From: UBA961 sp014191195
GTDB lineage: Bacteria > Bacteroidota > Ignavibacteria > Kapaibacteriales > UBA961
DNA length: 64,000 nt
Assembly: GCA_964204605.1 (NCBI GenBank)
Contig: OZ123195.1
Span: 1,364,001-1,428,000, forward strand
Direction: 5' to 3'
This document shows, one piece after another, positions 1 through 8,421 of the stretch. The first letter of the stretch is position 1; every line of letters begins with the position of its first letter. The notes beneath the pieces are model-generated. The model saw only the letters and a program-made list of their open reading frames with translations, ran no database searches and had not been told where the DNA came from. The translations under genes were made by a program, and so were the position numbers.

Positions 1-650
1 GATCCAGTATCTGCGGCTAATTTCTTGGCTTTATCTTCGTAAATATCTGTTACATACACTATTGCGCCATCTTTGGTTAAATGTTGTACAACATATGATG
101 CAACATTTCCCGCACCTTGAACAGCCACTTTTAGCCCAGAAACAGAGTCTTTACCTAATTGTTTTTTAGCACAAGCTTTAATACCACAATACACACCATA
201 TGCAGTAAAAGGAGATGGATCGCCACTTCCGCCAATACCACCTACTCCGGTTACATATTCAGTTTCAGTATGTATCCAGTCCATATCTCTAACATTTGTA
301 TTTACATCTTCTGCTGTAATATATCTACCGCCTAAAGATTCAACAGCACGTCCATATGCTCTAAAAAGTCCTTCTGTTTTCTGAGTTTTGGCATCACCAA
401 TGATAACAGCCTTACCTCCACCAAGATTTAATCCTGCTACTGCGGCTTTATATGTCATACCTCTAGACAATCGAAGTACATCTATGATAGCTTCTTGATC
501 ATTTGTATAATTCCACATACGAGTTCCACCTAATGCAGGCCCCAATACCGTAGAATGTACGCCTATTATAGCTCTTAGGCCAGTTTTTGGATCAGAATAA
601 AAAAGAACTTCTTCATGTCCAAACTGGACAAGTGATTCAAACAATTGCAT
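1..650 (-). CDS. Leucine dehydrogenase (Glu/Leu/Phe/Val dehydrogenase family), 3' end outside window
   Basis: The gene reads leftward from an ATG at 648-650 and runs off the left edge, so only the first 216 residues are present. The N-terminal domain shows GPALGGTRMW and the LNLGGGKAVI segment with the catalytic Lys of this dehydrogenase family. The start of the NAD-binding domain follows, with QGAGNVASYV as the dinucleotide loop. The GGTRMW wording is typical of leucine rather than glutamate dehydrogenases. The enzyme reversibly and oxidatively deaminates branched-chain amino acids to 2-oxo acids in the cytoplasm. The full-length family is about 350-370 residues, so some 150 are missing. It is transcribed divergently from the lipoprotein gene at 868. 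Valine or phenylalanine preference cannot be excluded. Confidence 0.88.
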   Translation of the reverse strand, partial: MQLFESLVQFGHEEVLFYSDPKTGLRAIIGVHSTVLGPALGGTRMWNYTNDQEAIIDVLRLSRGMTYKAAVAGLNLGGGKAVIIGDAKTQKTEGLFRAYGRAVESLGGRYITAEDVNTNVRDMDWIHTETEYVTGVGGIGGSGDPSPFTAYGVYCGIKACAKKQLGKDSVSGLKVAVQGAGNVASYVVQHLTKDGAIVYVTDIYEDKAKKLAADTG

Positions 651-713
651 AATTAACTCTTTGTATCATGGTTGATATGATCATTTTATATAATTATTCT
701 TAAGCAAAGAATG

Positions 714-721
714 CAAAAATA
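714..721 (-). promoter_or_regulatory. Bacteroidota-type -7 element upstream of leucine dehydrogenase
   Basis: On the minus strand this reads TATTTTTG, an exact match to the TAnnTTTG -7 consensus of FCB bacteria, about 65 bases before the ATG at 650. No convincing TTTG -33 element lies at the usual 19-23 base spacing, so the call rests on the -7 box and its recurrence before other genes here. Confidence 0.4.
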
Positions 722-867
722 GAAAAACGAGACGAATAAGAATGCTATTACATCAAATTTCAATGCATTTATATGTATATTTTAGTTTAATAAAGTTCTT
801 TGTTGAATCGCATTGCATGAGTTATTAACTTACGAATAAATTTATCTAAGCTGTTCAGGAAATATAT

Positions 868-1755
868 ATGAAAATGATGTTCAAATGGGTGATTTTGTTA
901 GGGCTAGCATATACTATCATGGGCTGTGAAGGCACAACATATCCTTCAATTAATATGCCTTCAAAACCTAGTAATTTAATGGCAACTTCTATTAATCAGA
1001 ATTCTGTAAGAATCAAGTGGACACCTCCAAAGAGTACTGTCATTGGTTATACAATTTCTTTATTAGATCCAATGCTAAGCATTATTAGAACAGAACAGAT
1101 TGGAAATGACTCGGTATATCAATTTAATGATTTAAACGAGGGTATTGTTTTTACATTTAGAGTTCAAGCAAGATCGGCAGACACAGTAAGTAATCCAATT
1201 GACATTAAATGGGCTGCAGCTAGAAGAGTTGAAGGGACATTATATTTTAATGAATCACTTAGTTGTGGATATAACTTTCTAAATGGCTCTACTTTATCTA
1301 TACAAAATGCATCCCAGTGGGATATATGTTTAGTCGTAGATTCTTCTGTTAATCCAATTTCTTATTCTCTTTCAACCCCAGGGGCAAGTTCATTTGTAGA
1401 TAATGATGGAACAATTATTAGGGGCATCCAAGCGGGTATCTCGGCCAGAAAAACATATATTTTTAACTTTGTCAACAATCCTTTTGTGTATGAAAATATT
1501 GATAGTTTAAGTCAGATTTTTGATACTTCTCCCATCGGGACTGCATTAAACCCTTTGGAAAACTTAGCTTCTGATATTCAAGAAAAAAACAAAGGATTTA
1601 TCTTATTATTAAAAACTGCTTCTATAAACTATGTTAAGATGTTTGTAAAAGCAAAGAATGGATCGGTTATTCAAAAAGATAATAAAGGGGTATTTATTCA
1701 ATTTGAAGCGTCGGTTCAAAGCGTTCCGGATATTGCTTTTGCCAAAAGATATTAA
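868..1755 (+). CDS. Lipoprotein with a fibronectin type III domain
   Basis: A 295-residue protein whose N-terminus is a lipoprotein signal: a basic start, a hydrophobic stretch, then IMGC with the lipid-modified Cys at residue 20. Residues about 33-115 look like a fibronectin type III domain (PSKPSNLMAT at the start, then VRIKWTPP and a VFTFRVQA strand). The remaining 180 residues match no family I recognise. A good ribosome site (AGGA at 857-860) lies 7 bases before the ATG. The stop codon overlaps the stop of the convergent rsmB by 2 bases (TTAA shared). It is probably surface- or periplasm-exposed and lipid-anchored. No function can be assigned. Confidence 0.75.
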   Translation: MKMMFKWVILLGLAYTIMGCEGTTYPSINMPSKPSNLMATSINQNSVRIKWTPPKSTVIGYTISLLDPMLSIIRTEQIGNDSVYQFNDLNEGIVFTFRVQARSADTVSNPIDIKWAAARRVEGTLYFNESLSCGYNFLNGSTLSIQNASQWDICLVVDSSVNPISYSLSTPGASSFVDNDGTIIRGIQAGISARKTYIFNFVNNPFVYENIDSLSQIFDTSPIGTALNPLENLASDIQEKNKGFILLLKTASINYVKMFVKAKNGSVIQKDNKGVFIQFEASVQSVPDIAFAKRY

Positions 1756-3137
1756 TGTTTTACTAATCTTGCAGCAAATGCTCCGTCTGTAGCACAAGTT
1801 CCAGGTATTGTTTTCATATACCCATCAGAACAAACCTCTGATGGTAAATACTTATCTGCATCATCAAGATAGAATTCAGGATGCTGTTCAAGAAACCATT
1901 CGATATTCTCTTGATTTTCTTTTGGTTCTATAGTACAAGTAGAGTAGACTAATACTCCTCCAGGCTTAACAAGAGTTGCAGCATGATTCAAGATTTCTCT
2001 TTGCAAGGGAATTAATCTAGCGATATCAGCCTGATCTCTTTTCCATTTGATATCAGGTTTTTTTGATAATGTACCAAAACCTGAACAAGGAACGTCTGCC
2101 ATTACAATATCAACTTGCTCATGTTCAAAACTTGTTGCATCAGCAATAATTGGTTGTATAATATCTAATCCCAATCTTTGGGCCCCCTCAGAGAGAAAAC
2201 GCATTTTTGCTTCATACTTATCTAAGGCAAGTACGGATCCTTTATTATTCATTTGTTCTGCAACATAAAAGGATTTGCCTCCGGGTGCAGCGCAAAGATC
2301 TATAACTGTCATACCAGGTTGTGCATGTGTTAACAGTGCTGCCATAGAAGCACTTGAATCCTGAACAGTAACTAATCCTTCCTTAAAAATGTCACTTGAT
2401 GATACATCTCTTAAAGAACTTACAAAAATCGAGTTTTTATGCAATTCTGATAATGTATAGGATATGGAATGTTCTTCTAACCATTCACTAATGGCAGCTA
2501 CTGAGGATTTTAATGTATTTACTCTTAATGTTAATATTGGGCGTGCAATATTAGCTTGTAAAAAAAGTTCTAATTGTTCTTCAGTCATTATATCCATCCA
2601 ATGTTTAACCAACCATTTGGGATGAGAATATATAACTGAGTAATACCATATTTTATCTTCTTCAGGATTTGGATATCTAATATTATCTAAGTTTCTGGTA
2701 ATATTTCTTAAAACGCCATTAACTATTCCAGCAGATTTATCACCTTTTATTCTTTTGATGATTTCTACGCTTTCATTAATTGCAGCTGCATGTGGAATTT
2801 TATTAAGAAACATAATTTGATACAGTGCTATTCTCATGGCATTTTTAATTGGGGTTAAGCATTTATCAAATTCTCCATGATAAAAACCAGTTAAGACCCA
2901 ATCTAATTTCCCCATCCATCGTATAGTACCATTTACTAATTCTGTCAGAAGTGCTTTGTCTTGTACACATAATTCTCCAACTCTTAATTCATATTCTAAT
3001 AATTTGTCAAGATATGAATCACTTCTTTCAAAACGACTTAATATCCTGATTGCTCCTCCTCTGGCACCTTTATAAAGAAATGATTCATCAGGTGATTTCA
3101 TACCTTTTGATGTATAGAGTATTTCAGAAGTTTTCAT
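1752..3137 (-). CDS. rsmB: 16S rRNA (cytosine(967)-C(5))-methyltransferase RsmB
   Basis: A 461-residue RsmB/Sun family enzyme that methylates a cytosine of 16S rRNA with S-adenosylmethionine. Residues about 25-160 form the NusB-like RNA-binding domain. The Rossmann methyltransferase domain follows, with the SAM motif DLCAAPGGKS at 280-289. Both family cysteines are present: Cys351 in DVPCSGFG and Cys401 in YSTCTI. In this family the second attacks the base and the first releases the product. Length and domain order are normal. The 3' end overlaps the stop of the convergent lipoprotein gene. A TATTTTTG -7 element lies 35-42 bases upstream of the ATG, so it probably has its own promoter. Confidence 0.95.
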   Translation of the reverse strand: MKTSEILYTSKGMKSPDESFLYKGARGGAIRILSRFERSDSYLDKLLEYELRVGELCVQDKALLTELVNGTIRWMGKLDWVLTGFYHGEFDKCLTPIKNAMRIALYQIMFLNKIPHAAAINESVEIIKRIKGDKSAGIVNGVLRNITRNLDNIRYPNPEEDKIWYYSVIYSHPKWLVKHWMDIMTEEQLELFLQANIARPILTLRVNTLKSSVAAISEWLEEHSISYTLSELHKNSIFVSSLRDVSSSDIFKEGLVTVQDSSASMAALLTHAQPGMTVIDLCAAPGGKSFYVAEQMNNKGSVLALDKYEAKMRFLSEGAQRLGLDIIQPIIADATSFEHEQVDIVMADVPCSGFGTLSKKPDIKWKRDQADIARLIPLQREILNHAATLVKPGGVLVYSTCTIEPKENQENIEWFLEQHPEFYLDDADKYLPSEVCSDGYMKTIPGTCATDGAFAARLVKH

Positions 3138-3171
3138 AAAAAGAAAAAGTAAGCATTAGAAAAAACATAAT

Positions 3172-3179
3172 CAAAAATA
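3172..3179 (-). promoter_or_regulatory. Bacteroidota-type -7 element upstream of rsmB
   Basis: Minus-strand TATTTTTG, an exact TAnnTTTG match, 35-42 bases before the rsmB ATG. A -33 TTTG at standard spacing is not visible. Confidence 0.4.
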
Positions 3180-3219
3180 CCAACATGATAAATAGAAATC
3201 TAAGTTCCATAAAAAATTA

Positions 3220-3252
3220 TTTGCCGACACATCCGTTAAATTAAAACCTTTG
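3220..3252 (+). promoter_or_regulatory. Possible promoter of the outer-membrane barrel gene
   Basis: TTTG at 3220-3223 is followed after 21 bases by AACCTTTG at 3245-3252, one base off the TAnnTTTG -7 consensus. A transcript starting near 3259 would have a leader of about 75 bases before the ATG at 3335. The mismatch in the first -7 position makes this tentative. Confidence 0.3.
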
Positions 3253-3334
3253 CTTAACAAGTATTAAAGCTGTAAATTTTACACTTCAGGTTACACTCAC
3301 ATTTTCATTCAATCTTCATCGCCTACAACTTTAC

Positions 3335-4162
3335 ATGAATCAATTACATTATTTTCTGATTATTCCTTTATTCATTCTGAGCTTGCATTCTGTTCAAGGA
3401 CAATCTACTGTATCAGACCCAAGAAGCCCTTCCTTTTGGTCTAAGCCTGAACAGATAGGTGGGTGGATTGGCTTTGGTTCTGCAATGCAAAATAAGTCTC
3501 TAATCACTGATGCCTGTAACTGCAGTTTTGAAGGAGGCAGAGGGCTAACTTTTTCACTAGGCCTTAGCTATGAAAATGAATTAACTTCAAAAGTGGTATG
3601 GGGTGCTGGACTAGATTATAGATATATTGGAATGGATGCAAGATATCAAGAAACAGAGCAGATGACGATTGAAAAAACTGCTGCAGGAACTAAAGCTAAC
3701 ATTATGGTTCCATTTAGACATAATGCCGAAATTACTACATCTTATATTGGTATTACGCCGTATATAAAATATTTTGTTGGGACTAGGTTTTTCGGAAGAG
3801 TTGGAATAAATGCAGGTATGCTCATTACACCAACATTAACTCACACAAAACAATTATTAATTAGAAGTACTGTTTTATCTTCTGGTGAAACTGTAATAAT
3901 TAGCTTAGATCCATCTACCGACCCACGAATTGTGTCCGAAGAATTAGCTATTATTCAAGATGGGCCATTAGCTCAGGCTAATTCAATTTATATTGGCCTA
4001 CAATCAGGCTTAGGAGCTGAATTTCGTGTTGGAAATAGAGCAATAATTGGCCCAACAGTACTGTATACAATTCCATTTACAGGCATGTCATCTTATCCTA
4101 ATAGTAATTTTACTATAGCTAATCTTCAGGTTTTGGCAGAACTCAGAATTGCATTAGACTAG
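3335..4162 (+). CDS. Outer-membrane beta-barrel protein
   Basis: A 275-residue exported protein. It has a signal peptide of about 22 residues ending SVQGQ, then alternating hydrophobic/polar strands with aromatic girdle residues (for example TFSLGLSYE, WGAGLDYRYIGMD, FGRVGINAGM and the closing LQVLAELRIALD). This pattern fits a small eight-to-ten-stranded outer-membrane barrel of the PorT/OmpA-N type common in the FCB group. A predicted loop contains a Cys-x-Cys pair (DACNCSF). The barrel half of the OmpA protein at 40878-42917 has a similarly placed Cys-rich loop (PSCCPQ) and may be a distant relative. The gene is convergent with lepA, with a 6-base gap. Specific function unknown. Confidence 0.65.
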   Translation: MNQLHYFLIIPLFILSLHSVQGQSTVSDPRSPSFWSKPEQIGGWIGFGSAMQNKSLITDACNCSFEGGRGLTFSLGLSYENELTSKVVWGAGLDYRYIGMDARYQETEQMTIEKTAAGTKANIMVPFRHNAEITTSYIGITPYIKYFVGTRFFGRVGINAGMLITPTLTHTKQLLIRSTVLSSGETVIISLDPSTDPRIVSEELAIIQDGPLAQANSIYIGLQSGLGAEFRVGNRAIIGPTVLYTIPFTGMSSYPNSNFTIANLQVLAELRIALD

Positions 4163-4168
4163 AGTATC

Positions 4169-5989
4169 TTAATCATCTATAGATAGTACTGCAAGAAATG
4201 CTTCTTGAGGTACTTCAACTCTGCCAATTTGTTTCATTCGTTTTTTTCCTTCCTTCTGTTTCTCAATGAGTTTTCTTTTACGAGAAATATCTCCACCATA
4301 ACATTTAGCAAGAACATTTTTTCTCATTGCACTTATAGTATCTCTTGCTACTATTTTAGCTCCAATTGCTGCTTGAATAGCAACTTCAAACATTTGTCTA
4401 GGAATCAATTCTCTTAATTTAGAGCATAATTTTCTTCCCCATTCATATGATTTTGAGCGATGAACTATACTAGAAAGTGCATCTACTGGATCTCCATTTA
4501 ATAAGATATCTAATCGTACTAAATCACCAACTCTATAATCGGCATAATCATAATCTAAAGAAGCATATCCCTTAGTTGAGGATTTCAATTTATCATAAAA
4601 ATCAAAAATTACTTCTCCCAAAGGCAATTCAAAACTCAAATCAACCCTTGTTTGCGATAAATAATGCTGTCCTAATAATGTCCCTCTTCTTTCCATACAC
4701 AATTTCATAATAGCACCTACATAATCAGTAGGAGAAATGATTTGAGCTTTTATGAATGGTTCATGAATTTCTTTGATATTTCCAACAGGTGGCATTTGGG
4801 CTGGATTATCTACCCATAATTCTTCACCATTTGTTTTCAGAACTTTATATCGTACATTGGGAACTGTTGTCACAATTACTTGATTAAATTCTCTTTCTAA
4901 GCGTTCTTGCACTATTTCCATATGGAGCAAACCAAGAAATCCGCATCTAAATCCAAAACCTAAAGCAATAGAAGATTCAGGTTCATAAATAATGGCAGCA
5001 TCATTAAGTGATAATTTGCCTAAAGCTTCACGCAGGGCTTCAAATCCATCATTGTCTACCGGGTAAATTCCACTAAAAACCATTGGCTTTACCTCTCTAA
5101 ACCCATCAATCATCTTTTCGCAGGGATTATTGAGCAAAGTAACGGTATCACCAACTTTTGTGTCTTGAAGTTGTCTTATACTTGCATTTATATAACCCAC
5201 ATCACCTGCAGAGAGAACTCCAGTTCTATGACGTTTCATAAATAAAACGCCTGCTTCATCTACCTCGTATACTTGATTTGTAGCCATAAATAGTACATTG
5301 TCTTTTTCTCTTAAAGTACCATCAAAAACTCTTAAGTAAACAATTACACCACGATATGCATCAAAAACTGAATCATAAATGAGTGCTCGTAAAGGCTTAT
5401 TTGGGTCTCCTTTTGGGGCTGGAATTCTTTCTATAACTGCTTCGAGTACATCTTCTATTCCAATACCTGCTTTTGCAGAAGTTAAAACTATGTCTGATTC
5501 TTTACATCCGATTAAATCAATGATCTGCTGTTTAACGGATTCCAATGTGGTAGCAGCGCTTGGCAAATCGATTTTATTAATAACGGGAATAATTTCTAAT
5601 CCGGCTTCTATTGCAAGATATAGATTACTAATTGTTTGTGCTTCAACTCCTTGAGTTGCATCTACAACTAATAATGCACCTTCGCAAGCTGATAAAGATC
5701 TAGAAACTTCATAAGAAAAATCTACATGTCCTGGTGTATCAATCAAATTCAACGTATATGATTTACTATCATTAGCAACATATTGCATTTGAATAGCATG
5801 TAGCTTAATGGTAATTCCCCTTTCTTGTTCTAAAGGATTATCATCCAATATTTGATTCATTACCATTTCTCTGCTGGAAACTCTTCCTGTTTTTTCCAGA
5901 AGCCTATCTGCTAGAGTAGATTTTCCATGATCTATATGAGCTATAATACAGAAATTTCTATATTGTTCCATTGTAGGATTTTTTACCAT
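4169..5989 (-). CDS. lepA: Elongation factor 4 (LepA), ribosome-associated GTPase
   Basis: A 606-residue translational GTPase that binds the ribosome and promotes back-translocation or initiation fidelity. GTPase motifs are in order: AHIDHGKST at 17-25, DTPGH at 84-88, NKID at 138-141 and a SAKAGIG G5 motif. EF-G-like domains follow. The LepA-specific C-terminal domain is rich in Lys/Arg (KRKLIEKQKEGKKRMKQIG). The family normally begins just before the RNF-I-AHIDHGKST segment, so the second Met (MEQYRNF, ATG at 5971) may be the true start. It is the last gene of a run with 6031-6453, 6462-7082 and nuoC. Length is standard. Confidence 0.96.
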   Translation of the reverse strand: MVKNPTMEQYRNFCIIAHIDHGKSTLADRLLEKTGRVSSREMVMNQILDDNPLEQERGITIKLHAIQMQYVANDSKSYTLNLIDTPGHVDFSYEVSRSLSACEGALLVVDATQGVEAQTISNLYLAIEAGLEIIPVINKIDLPSAATTLESVKQQIIDLIGCKESDIVLTSAKAGIGIEDVLEAVIERIPAPKGDPNKPLRALIYDSVFDAYRGVIVYLRVFDGTLREKDNVLFMATNQVYEVDEAGVLFMKRHRTGVLSAGDVGYINASIRQLQDTKVGDTVTLLNNPCEKMIDGFREVKPMVFSGIYPVDNDGFEALREALGKLSLNDAAIIYEPESSIALGFGFRCGFLGLLHMEIVQERLEREFNQVIVTTVPNVRYKVLKTNGEELWVDNPAQMPPVGNIKEIHEPFIKAQIISPTDYVGAIMKLCMERRGTLLGQHYLSQTRVDLSFELPLGEVIFDFYDKLKSSTKGYASLDYDYADYRVGDLVRLDILLNGDPVDALSSIVHRSKSYEWGRKLCSKLRELIPRQMFEVAIQAAIGAKIVARDTISAMRKNVLAKCYGGDISRKRKLIEKQKEGKKRMKQIGRVEVPQEAFLAVLSIDD

Positions 5990-6030
5990 TTAATAATGAA
6001 AATGTTGATATCAATCAAGAAGTAGATCTT

Positions 6031-6453
6031 TTACTTTTTATGCTTTGCGCTATTTTGAAGATTTTTTATCTCAGATAAATCATGTGCTAAGTCTACAATA
6101 TTACGTAATGTTCCTTGCGACATAGTTAAATAAATCTCCTCAATTCTTGATTGTTCTTCTTTAGTATATCCAATACTTTGTTGACATATACCGTTTCTTA
6201 ATGTATGCACGGATTCCATGAACTGTTTTTCTAATAGGTCATATCCTTCATCACTTTGATTTCTTTTCTTTAATGCTGAATATGTATTCCAAACAATCTT
6301 TCCAGTAAAAATAAGATCGTTAATTTGATCGGAATTATTATGAAGAGCAGCATATTCAAAAATCAATCCAATATCTGTCCTTTTTCTAAGGCCTATTCCT
6401 GCAGATTCTACATGCGATAGAAATACTTCGATATCAGGGGATAATTGTTTCAT
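6031..6453 (-). CDS. Small helical protein of unknown function
   Basis: A 140-residue protein without signal peptide or membrane segment. It looks almost entirely alpha-helical, with charged heptad-like stretches and a basic C-terminus (SAKHKK). I recognise no family or motif. It sits 8 bases after the lipoprotein gene at 6462-7082 and 41 bases before lepA, so it is very likely co-transcribed with both. It carries two cysteine-free helices around a central NGICQQS segment. No function can be assigned, and homology outside close relatives is uncertain. Confidence 0.6.
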   Translation of the reverse strand: MKQLSPDIEVFLSHVESAGIGLRKRTDIGLIFEYAALHNNSDQINDLIFTGKIVWNTYSALKKRNQSDEGYDLLEKQFMESVHTLRNGICQQSIGYTKEEQSRIEEIYLTMSQGTLRNIVDLAHDLSEIKNLQNSAKHKK

Positions 6454-6461
6454 GCAAAATA

Positions 6462-7082
6462 TTAATATTGAATTGCAGTAATAAATGATCTAAATAACTT
6501 GTCAGAAACTTCTTCTGAAGGTGCAGTTTTACCAGTTACTGGTACAGGCACTAAAGAAATCTCATAGATATTACCTAAAGATGATAAACAGACGACAGAT
6601 CTGGTTTTATGCGTTTGCTGTGAACCTATAAATTCAAAATATCCAAACTTTTTTGGCCCAAGAATCAATTCATAGCCTTTACCTAATTGTCTAACTTTTC
6701 CACTAGATTTAGCAATATGTTTTGCTATACCTATTCTAATCAATTCTTTATTATCAAATGGTAATGTTTCTTTTTTTTCTGAAAATGGAATTTTAGTAAA
6801 TACTAAACTGGAGTTATATTCCGGATTAATTGCAATTGCAAAGATATCAGATAATTGCAAAGACGTTTTTTCTATGAATGTCCAATTTTTTGGTAATAAA
6901 GCCAAAAAGTCGCCATCAACAGATGTAACAACAATATTAGATAATTCAAGTTCAGTTTTAGGACTTAAAGCCACCGAAGGTGCAAAATCATCTTCACGAA
7001 CAAAAAGGCATCCAATTCCATATAATGACATTGTTATATAAAGACAGCCAAATACACATCTAATATATAATCTCGATAGCAT
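6462..7082 (-). CDS. Putative lipoprotein of unknown function
   Basis: A 206-residue protein with an N-terminal hydrophobic signal and a lipobox-like YGIGC (Cys25), so probably a lipoprotein. The mature part alternates short strands and helices with no recognisable domain. The ATG overlaps the nuoC stop in an ATGA arrangement (7080-7083), which suggests translational coupling to nuoC. A Cys-containing N-terminal stretch before the lipobox (IRCVFGC) is unusual but does not by itself argue against export. Despite the coupling, the sequence does not resemble any complex I subunit or assembly factor I know. Confidence 0.6.
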   Translation of the reverse strand: MLSRLYIRCVFGCLYITMSLYGIGCLFVREDDFAPSVALSPKTELELSNIVVTSVDGDFLALLPKNWTFIEKTSLQLSDIFAIAINPEYNSSLVFTKIPFSEKKETLPFDNKELIRIGIAKHIAKSSGKVRQLGKGYELILGPKKFGYFEFIGSQQTHKTRSVVCLSSLGNIYEISLVPVPVTGKTAPSEEVSDKLFRSFITAIQY

Positions 7083-7609
7083 CAGTTCTGATGTCCTTTT
7101 TCAGGATATGGTGGCAATGGCATAGACCCAGGAATGCCCATAACTGGAAAATCTTTTCTTAATGGATATAATGGTTCTCCGGTTGCTGGATCTGCAAAAT
7201 CTTCTGGCATATAAAATCTTCTTAAGTCTGGATGTCCTTCGAATATAACTCCATACATATCATATGCTTCGCGTTCATACCAATTGGCAGATTCCCATAT
7301 CTCTGTTAATGATGGACATATTGGACTTCTTTCTTGTATAATTGTTTTTATGCGAACCCTAGCATTCAAAGGTAATGATCTTAGAAAATAAATTGCTTCA
7401 AATCTATCTTTTCTGGTAGCTCTATCTGTAACCGTTACGTCTACAAGCATAGAAAATTGAGTATGCTCATCATCTCTCAAATTAAGGCATACAGCCAATA
7501 GATCTTCTACAGGAACAAGGATAGTAATCTGTGATTGATGTTCATGCAAGGTAGCAACTGGGCTAATTGCTTGAACTTTTCCAAGTATAGTTTCTTTGGA
7601 TACAGGCAT
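7082..7609 (-). CDS. nuoC: NADH-quinone oxidoreductase subunit C (NuoC)
   Basis: A 175-residue homologue of the 30 kDa subunit of respiratory complex I, part of the peripheral arm that passes electrons towards quinone. The family signature is plain at residues 112-133: EREAYDMYGV, then GHPDLRR, followed by MPEDF. Length is normal for a stand-alone NuoC rather than a NuoCD fusion. None of the other complex I genes is in the window. The gene is flanked by a fatty acid hydroxylase and an unknown lipoprotein, so this copy is separated from the usual nuoA-N cluster. Its stop overlaps the next start (ATGA). Whether another nuoC exists elsewhere cannot be seen. Confidence 0.93.
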   Translation of the reverse strand: MPVSKETILGKVQAISPVATLHEHQSQITILVPVEDLLAVCLNLRDDEHTQFSMLVDVTVTDRATRKDRFEAIYFLRSLPLNARVRIKTIIQERSPICPSLTEIWESANWYEREAYDMYGVIFEGHPDLRRFYMPEDFADPATGEPLYPLRKDFPVMGIPGSMPLPPYPEKGHQN

Positions 7610-7645
7610 ATATAATCCTGAAATAAAAATTGAAATTGAATAATT

Positions 7646-8287
7646 CTATGTATCAAATGTATCGTGTAATTCTTTTTTCTTCTTGTGGGGATATGTTGAA
7701 AAAACTATATCCCAAAGTGGACTTGAAACACCATAATAATTATTATCATCCAAAAAATGATGTTTAAGATGATATTGCTGAATAAATCTTCCTATCTTAC
7801 TTTTCATTTGCATATGATGAGCGGCATAATGTATTCCATCATAGCACACATAACCAAAAAGGAAACCTGCAAAGAGAGAAAATCCAATATATCCCAAAAA
7901 TAAAAATGTTGGAATAAACAATATTGTAGCTAATGGTAAACTTAATAGTAAAGGCATTACCAGTCTAGTACTATCGCGAGGATAATCATGATGGATACCA
8001 TGAGACATAAAATGCAGTTTTTTTCCCCATTCAGTTTTAGGTTTATAATGGAATATATATCTGTGAAGAACATATTCAAATAATGTCCAAATCACTAAAC
8101 CAAGTATAGGAAAAAGAACTTGTTGTGATAATACAAGATATTGCAAAGCACTTATGTGTAATATCAATACTAAAGGGATATACACTATAAATGGAGTAAT
8201 TGGATGAATATGTGTACAATATTCCAGTATTGGATTATCGAACAGGCGCAGGGTTTCGTCCTTATTAGATACGAATTTCACACCCAT
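7646..8287 (-). CDS. Fatty acid 2-hydroxylase-like membrane di-iron enzyme
   Basis: A 213-residue integral membrane protein of the fatty acid hydroxylase/sterol desaturase superfamily. Four hydrophobic segments surround the histidine clusters that bind two irons: HRYIFH (75-80), HFMSHGIHH (92-100), HYAAHH (153-158) and HLKHHF (173-178). The wording around these boxes (LVMP after the second box, LFGYVCYDGIHY before the third, YGVSSPLWDIVF after the last) resembles eukaryotic FA2H/Scs7, which 2-hydroxylates the acyl chain of sphingolipids. The same replicon carries a serine palmitoyltransferase-like gene (13325-14521), which makes a role in hydroxylated sphingolipids or hydroxy fatty acids plausible. 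Carotenoid or sterol substrates are alternatives. There is a 36-base gap to nuoC. Confidence 0.78.
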   Translation of the reverse strand: MGVKFVSNKDETLRLFDNPILEYCTHIHPITPFIVYIPLVLILHISALQYLVLSQQVLFPILGLVIWTLFEYVLHRYIFHYKPKTEWGKKLHFMSHGIHHDYPRDSTRLVMPLLLSLPLATILFIPTFLFLGYIGFSLFAGFLFGYVCYDGIHYAAHHMQMKSKIGRFIQQYHLKHHFLDDNNYYGVSSPLWDIVFSTYPHKKKKELHDTFDT

Positions 8288-8387
8288 ATTAAAAAAACCT
8301 TTACAGAGTACAGAGAAAGTGTATAAATAGTACTAAACATATTTTTATTGAAAACAAATATCTAAAAGTGCTAGTGAATAATATTTG

Positions 8388-8421
8388 CAAAAATACAGTT
8401 TAATAGCCAAAAGAACGCAAA
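8388..8421 (-). promoter_or_regulatory. Promoter candidate upstream of the fatty acid hydroxylase
   Basis: Minus-strand TATTTTTG at 8388-8395 matches TAnnTTTG exactly. A TTTG lies 22 bases upstream at 8418-8421, close to the usual -33 spacing. It sits at the end of era and would give a leader of about 90 bases before the ATG at 8287, driving the hydroxylase-nuoC-lepA run. Confidence 0.45.

Noticed and set aside
7646..8287. Beta-carotene hydroxylase or sterol desaturase
   Set aside because: Same superfamily, but the spacing and context of the His boxes fit FA2H better and no carotenoid genes are nearby. Not fully excluded.
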